In this document: positions 58,272 to 64,000 of the stretch, piece after piece
How the letters are laid out: each line of letters starts with the position of its first letter
Position numbering within the stretch: position 1 is the stretch's first letter
Source of the DNA: Populus alba
Lineage: Eukaryota; Streptophyta; Magnoliopsida; Malpighiales; Salicaceae
Reading direction: 5' to 3'
NCBI RefSeq assembly: GCF_005239225.2
Contig: NC_133294.1
Location: forward strand, 20,845,631 to 20,909,630
DNA: 64,000 nucleotides
Notes under the pieces: generated by a model
Databases searched by the model: none
What the model saw: the letters and a program-made list of their open reading frames with translations, nothing else
Told to the model about the DNA's origin: nothing
Made by a program: the position numbers and the translations under genes

Positions 58272-59679
58272 CTATTTTGCAAAAAAAGATGTGGTAGAAA
58301 TGAACAAGTGGAAAATGTGCTGTGCTCGTACTGCCCAGGGGGCAATTAGATACCATATCACAGTTTCATGTTTGTTCCTTTCTACGTCTTCAACTAAATC
58401 ACGCCATCCAGTCAATGATTCCTGAAAAATAGACAAGGAAATCTCAGAGTTAATTACCCCTGACAAAATGAGATAATTATTCATAAATTTGAGAAATTAT
58501 CACCGGAAATCATATTATGTACGATCAATTTTATTAAGGGGATTGTGTTGGGAACGAGAGTATTTCTTATGTGATTTTATTATTAGTATTATTATTATTT
58601 AAAGCAATAATCTTGCCAACAAACTATCTTTGATTAGGATTGTATTTAATCTTTTTATACTTTTAGTTCAAAAATATATATCAAAAGAAATTGAAATTAT
58701 TATGTTGGTAAATTGGTTAAGAGCATATATAAGGGAGAGTGCAAACCTTGTAAATTAAATCCCTAACTTATATGAAAAATCTTAATTAGATATCCAATCT
58801 ATTTCTCATCTAAATTAGTTTTTCAACATATATATCAATGGATTCTAAATTATATCCTTTCATCATTTTCTAGTTAATAAAACTATTTAATATTCATTTC
58901 ATGAAATTGGTGATTTCTCTTTCCTATAAAAAACCATTTACTTTCTTAATTTCCTTTCCTTAATATTTAGGGTTCACAATTTAAAATTACTTTACTACAT
59001 GAAAAGAGTATAATAATTTATCAGACCAGTTCTTCCAAGCTTTCTCAAGCATTAAACCTAATTATAGATTGGTCTGATGATTTATTAAACTCAACTTTTT
59101 TAGACTAAACCAAACACAAAGTCCATGTATATAAATATTTTTTTGAGGTTTTCTTTAAAATATCATTGTAACTTTTTGCGGATACTAGATCCTTACTACC
59201 AATTATCTTAGTTAGAGGTAATGAATTAGATTATCTAAATAATAAAATTAATCAATTATTTAATATATAAATTTTGTTTTCAATCTACTTCAATTTATTC
59301 AAATTAAAAATTTATAGATATATTGGAAACCAAATTGAGAAAATGAAAATATTAGAAACCTAATCGAGGTTGTGTCCTTAGATTTGAAACTTTATCAGGT
59401 TTTGCCCAAAGAAAACTAAGGATAGCTTTGGTAATTTCAAGTCAATTTATACACGATTTGTTTTTGCCATGGGTCCATGTGTCAGAGTTACGGGAAGCTC
59501 GAATGTGGAAACAACCAAATCAGGGCTCGAAATGTTTTTTTTTTAAAAAAAAAACTTGCAATCATTTTTTAACATCAAATTATTGTTCTTGAGAACTGAC
59601 TATTCACGTGTCAACAACATATTTCCGAACATCAAATTATTGTTCTTGATGAAGCCAAAGAAGAGCTTGCAGAGTTTAT

Positions 59680-60169
59680 TGTTGGAATATTGCCAATTAT
59701 GTTGACATTGTCAAAGAAGGAGGCTACAATGGTGGCTTGTTGGTGGCAGCCACCAACCTTGACTTTGGCAGCCACCATTGTTGAAGAAGAGATGGAGTTT
59801 GGCAGCCACCATTGCTGACAAAGGAGCAAGAGGAGCTGCCATTAATGCCTATAAAAGAGGCATGATTTTAGAGAGTAAATGTGAGAGAAGTGAGACATGT
59901 AGAGAGAAGAAGAGAGAAAGAAAGAGAAGGGCTGCCACCAACAGCCTTGCTGCGTTATGCAGCTGCTGCCCTATGCAACAATGAGAGATGGGAGTTGAGT
60001 GAATGTGATCCTCCTCCATGTGTTGTATTCTTTTTCTATCTCTAAATAATATGGACTCTCTCCCGTGGATGTAGGCGATTTGCCGAACCACGTTAAATAT
60101 TGTTTCAGTGTGCTTACCCCTCCTATGAGCAAAGATCAGTTCATCACCGGTCCCGGATTCCGCCCAACA
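59680..60169 (+). repeat. Copia 5' LTR
   Basis: 490 bp, TGTTGGAATATT... to CCAACA. It contains a TATA-like CCTATAAAAG near 59849 and a GA-rich leader. Confidence 0.8.
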
Positions 60170-60716
60170 ATTGGTATCAGAGCCCCGTTCGTCAGAAAAC
60201 AGAAATGTTTTGGGGTATATCTGAATTTTCAAAGTTGTCAAAAACAAGTTTTGATCATTTCACAGTGTAGAGCTCATCAATACGAACTCACTGTCGCAAG
60301 AATCAACCTGATCGGAGCCCACGGTATCCCACACGCACCGACTGAAGATTCTGAACTGTTCGCCCACGCACAGCCCATGCGCCCAGAGGTAGACGACGAC
60401 TGACGTCCACGCGCGCCATATTCAAGCCGAGTCCAGCCGAGCCACAAGTCGCGCCGTACAACGCGCCGAGCCGCCAGCGCGTCGAGAGAATATTCCCCAG
60501 AATATTCCCCTAATATTCCACAGAATATTCCCGGTTCAACCCAGCGAACCGCCCGCCGTACAAAATTGGTTTTTTGACCTGTTCACCCATTTTCTGACCC
60601 GATTTCTTCAAAGTCAGACCGGTTCCCTACTATTTGGACCATTCCGGATCGATCTACAATATCTGTTTGGCCAAATTCGGCTCCCAGAAAGGTGATATAG
60701 TCATTCAAAGAGAAAA

Positions 60717-63519
60717 ATGACTACAGAGGGTACACATACACTCATCCCGAAGCTGACCAAAGACAACTATGATAGTTGGTGCATCAGATTGAAGGCATTC
60801 CTTGATTCACAAGAGTGTTTATATGTTATACAACATGGTTTTGAGGAACCAGAGTCCAAAGAAGTAGAAGATGTTTTACAAGAGGCACATAAGCAAGCCC
60901 TGAAAGTCAACAGAAAGAAGGACAACAAAGCAAAGACCATCATCTACCAAGGTCTCGATGAAGATACATTTGAGATCATAGCTTCCGCTGAAACATCAAA
61001 AGATATATGGGAGGCTCTCCAACAGAAATACAAAGGTGCTGACAGAATCAAGAAGATTCGTCTTCAATCTTTACGAGGAGAATTTGAGTTATTGCAAATG
61101 AAGTCCTCAGAATCTATTTCTAATTATCGCACAAGGATTATGGTGATAGTCAACCAGATGAGGAGAAATGGAGAAGCCATCATCGATTCTCGAATTACTG
61201 AGAAAATTTTGAGATCCCTAGATCCAAAATTTGATTTTGTTGTTGTCGCAATTGAAGAGTCCAAAGAAGTGGACAAGTTGACAGTAGATGAGCTTATGAG
61301 TTCTTTGCAAGCTCATGAGCAGAAGATTGTAAAGCGAAATGGAGATAAGGCTATTGAACATGCCTTACAAGCAAAGCTGTCTCTCAATGACAGATATGAG
61401 CAAGGGGAGACTTCAACAAGTGGATATACCACTTAAGTAGGAAGTCAACAATCCAGAGGAGGATTTCAGAGATTCCAAGGAAGAGGATCTTGGAATACAA
61501 GCTTTAGAGGAAGAGGTGGTAGAAATACCACCAGAGAAGGTCGAGGACAACAGGCATTCACTCCTACAGGAAGAGGAGGCGGTTACAATAACCGTGACAA
61601 GAGGAATATCCAATGTTATAGTTGCAATCAATTTGGGCACTATAGCACTGAATGCCGAAGGAACGCTCCGTTAGAGATACGTGAGCATTCCAACTTTGCA
61701 GAAAAGGATGACAAAGGAGCAGCTGCATTACTTGTCCAACAAGGACTTGGTGAGAAGCAGGAGGATATATGGTATCTAGATACTGGAGCCAGCAATCACA
61801 TGTGCGGCTACCGAGAGTTATTTGGTGATCTAGATGAGACCAAGCAAGGTCTAGTTACTTTTGGAGATACCACAAAGGTTCCATTCAAAGGTAAAGGCAA
61901 CATCCCAATCAAGTTAAAGAACGGCGATTCCAGCTACATTGCCGATGTGTATTTTGTCCCAGCCATAAAGCAGAACCTGATCAGCTTAGGTCAACTGTTG
62001 GAGAGAGGATATACTTTTTACTCGAAGAATTGTCATCTGACAATTAGAGACAACAATTGGAGATTGGTTGCCTATGTGAAAATGTTCAAGAATAGGATGT
62101 TTCCTTTGAACATCCAGTATGATGCAGCAAGGTGTTTGAGTGCCATCACCAACAGTGAAGAATGGCTTTGGCACCTGAGGCTTGGACATCTGAATTTCAC
62201 AAGTCTGAAGATGCTAGCAAGCAAGAAGATGGTCAAAGGTTTTCCTCACATTGATCATCCAGATGAAGTCTGTGAAAGTTGTGTCATAGCAAACATCACA
62301 GATCCAGTTTTGCCAAAGAAGTCAACTAGAAAGCAAAGAGGCCACTGGAGTTAGTACACACAGATGTGTGTGGCCCAATAACGCTTATGTCGACTGGACA
62401 AAATAGGTACTTCCTCACCTTTATTGATGATTTTAGCAGGAAAACGTGGATATACTTTCTAAAGAGGAAGTCAGAAGTATTCAATTGTTTTAAAGACTTT
62501 AAAGCAATTGTGGAGAAGCAAACTGGCTACATGATCAGAACTGTGAGATCTGATCAAGGAGGAGAATATACAGCAAATGACTTTGAAGCCTTTTGTACAC
62601 AACAAGGCATCAGACATCAGACAACACCAGCTTATACACCACAGCTGAACGGTGTAGCTGAAAGGAAGAATCCACGATTCTTGACATGGCAAGAAGTCTG
62701 CTCAAAGCAAAGAAGTTGCCCAAGCAATACTGGGCTGAAGCTGTATCATGTGCAGTGTATCTACTGAATCGCTGCCCAACCAGAAGTTTGCAAGGTGTCA
62801 TTCCAGAAGAAGCATGGAGTGGTCACAAACCTAGTGTAACTCATCTACGAGTCTTTGGTTGTGTGGCATATGCAAAGATCCCAGATGCAAGAAGGACAAA
62901 GCTCGATGATAAAAGCGAGAAATGCATCTTTGTCGGATATGGTGAAAGAAGGATGGGATACAAGCTGTATAATCCCATCACGAAGAAAGTAATCATGAGT
63001 AGAGATGTTATCTTTGAAGAAGATAAATCTTGGGAATGGAATGATGATCAAGAAGCAGTCAGATGGATCAACACTGATTTGATCCTTGAAGATGAAGAAG
63101 TACCAACAGTACTTGTAGAAGAAGTACCAACAGTACTTGTAGAAGAACCGATTGTACCATCAGCTGAACCACAAAGTCCGATACACAGATTCCCTGTATT
63201 CAACAGGAGGAACACACCAGGAGCAACATCATCAACACCACCATCAGCATCCTCATCAGAAGGACCAAGAAGGATGAGAAACCTTGAAGAGCTGTACGAT
63301 GCCACTCAAGTCATGGAAGATACAACTTTGTTTTGTTTCCATGCAGATAAGGACCCACCAGAAAAGAAAAAAGCAATAGGTGTCAAAAGGGTCTACAAGA
63401 CGAAAGCCAAATTAGTGGATAAAGGCTACAAACAAAGAGAAGCCATTGAAAGGAGAAGAGTTCATGCTTGGCATGACATCCCTCGATTGAGTTTAAGGGG
63501 GAGATTTGTTGAATTTTAA
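60717..63519 (+). pseudogene. Copia gag-pol remnant, RT and RNase H deleted
   Basis: Gag starts at 60717 (MTTEGTHTLIPKLTKDNYDS), with the UBN2/copia-gag core and a TAA at 61434-61436. The same frame continues with the zinc knuckle CYSCNQFGHYSTEC, protease WYLDTGASNH and pre-integrase WLWHLRLGHLN. Single-base losses near 62333 and 62676 shift the integrase core through two more frames. After integrase only [11 protein letters not shown] and [10 protein letters not shown] of the RT start remain. The catalytic YVDD motif, the rest of RT and RNase H are deleted. A 24-bp perfect tandem repeat (63097-63144) duplicates EEVPTVLV. Confidence 0.88.
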
Positions 63520-63865
63520 ACTCAACATCCAGAAGGTCAAGGAAGGCAACTGGCCACCAGCCGCCACAGCCGCCGACCAGCCACCAGCCGCCACAGCCGC
63601 CGACCAACCCCCAGCCGCCAGCCGCCTTCACACCTGGAACAGTTGAATTTTCTTGTTCTGAATTCGTATATAAATAGAGTGCTCAGTTTATGTTTAATGT
63701 GTGTGGAGAGAATTGAGAGAAACACTACAAAGAGAATATAGAGAGAGAGGGCGTGTATTGTGTTAAGCTTTTGTTAATTATAGCTTTTGTTTTTTGTAAT
63801 AAAACTTTGTGTTTTATCCCCTTTGAGTGTTTCAAAGCCACCACCAGTGGTTTCTCACACCAACA
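63507..63865 (+). repeat. Copia 3' LTR
   Basis: 359 bp, TGTTGAATTTTAAACTCAAC to CACACCAACA. It contains a GCC/CCG-rich repeat (about 63545-63625), a TATA box GTATATAAATAG near 63667 and AATAAAAC near 63799. It directly follows the polypurine tract. Confidence 0.8.
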
Positions 63866-63870
63866 TTTAT

Positions 63871-64000
63871 GGCTACGGTTTCTTTGGGTGGGGTATGCCT
63901 AGGAAGGTGGAGACTCCTTCCAGATGGAAGGGTTGGAATTGAGAGTGGCTTAGTTTTATTAAAGCATAAATAAAATGCAGATTTTCAATTCTCTATTTGT
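63871..64000. repeat. GST-array module, copy 5 (runs off the window)
   Basis: It resumes the module interrupted by the Copia element: GGCTACGGTTTCTTTGGGTG and following bases match 47962 onward, with a deletion of about 20 bp after CTCCTTCC. The window ends before the position of the short ORF. Confidence 0.8.

Larger units (their letters stand above)
59680..63865 (+). mobile_element. Ty1/Copia retrotransposon, non-autonomous, with unlike LTRs
   Basis: The element runs from TGTTGG to CCAACA within one 5-bp target duplication TTTAT (59675-59679 and 63866-63870). The paralogous block at about 47955-47975 shows the empty site. The 5' LTR (59680-60169) is followed by an initiator-tRNA-Met primer site (60172-60183), gag, protease, integrase and only a scrap of reverse transcriptase. 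A polypurine tract (AAGGGGGAGATT, 63495-63506) precedes the 3' LTR (63507-63865). The two LTRs differ in length (490 and 359 bp) and barely align. Confidence 0.88.

Noticed and set aside
59849..60247. 132-codon minus-strand ORF
   Set aside because: It lies within the Copia LTR and leader, antisense to the element.

Overview
The window is plant nuclear DNA: AT-rich, with many short GT-AG introns, (TA)n, (AAT)n and (CA)n microsatellites, Ty3/Gypsy and Ty1/Copia LTR retrotransposons, an L1-type LINE and small DNA transposons. Gene content and style suggest a woody eudicot, probably Salicaceae (Populus-like). The lineage is inference; the eudicot assignment is firmer. No tRNA, rRNA or CRISPR array was seen.

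Left part (1-28,800), ordinary single-copy genes. The 3' end of an ERO1 thiol oxidoreductin gene (+) converges on an 18-exon malectin-domain kinesin-14 gene (-, 1198 aa). Next comes a 12-exon nuclear gene for chloroplast translation initiation factor IF-2 (-, 1035 aa), which carries two GC-AG introns. A 730-bp AT-rich tandem duplication, a three-exon CASP-like membrane protein gene (-) and a two-exon gene for an unrecognised 63-aa membrane protein (+) follow, separated by long AT-rich spacers.

Right part (28,850-64,000), a tau-class glutathione S-transferase (GSTU) array, every copy on the minus strand. Four copies are open (A 29,090-29,855; B 31,925-33,013; D 45,357-46,122; G 56,416-58,169). 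Four are broken or partial (C 42,784-42,942; a divergent exon-2 scrap at 44,854-45,028; E 48,685-49,007; F about 53,131-54,040). The copies lie in larger duplicated blocks. Each block also carries a conserved non-GST module, present five times, four of which contain an intact minus-strand ORF of 27-28 codons of unknown meaning. Mobile elements have entered individual copies: a Harbinger-like element, a Gypsy chromovirus, a hAT-like element, a 5'-truncated LINE in the intron of GST-G, and a Copia element with two unlike LTRs. Because the array is duplicated, the paralogous blocks supply empty sites that date and delimit these insertions.

Together the array looks like a detoxification gene cluster evolving by unequal exchange, gene conversion and microhomology deletion. 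The most unusual signals are the repeated short ORF module, the mosaic GST-A, the Gypsy copy with near-identical LTRs but five in-frame stops, and the Copia element with mismatched LTRs inside one target-site duplication.
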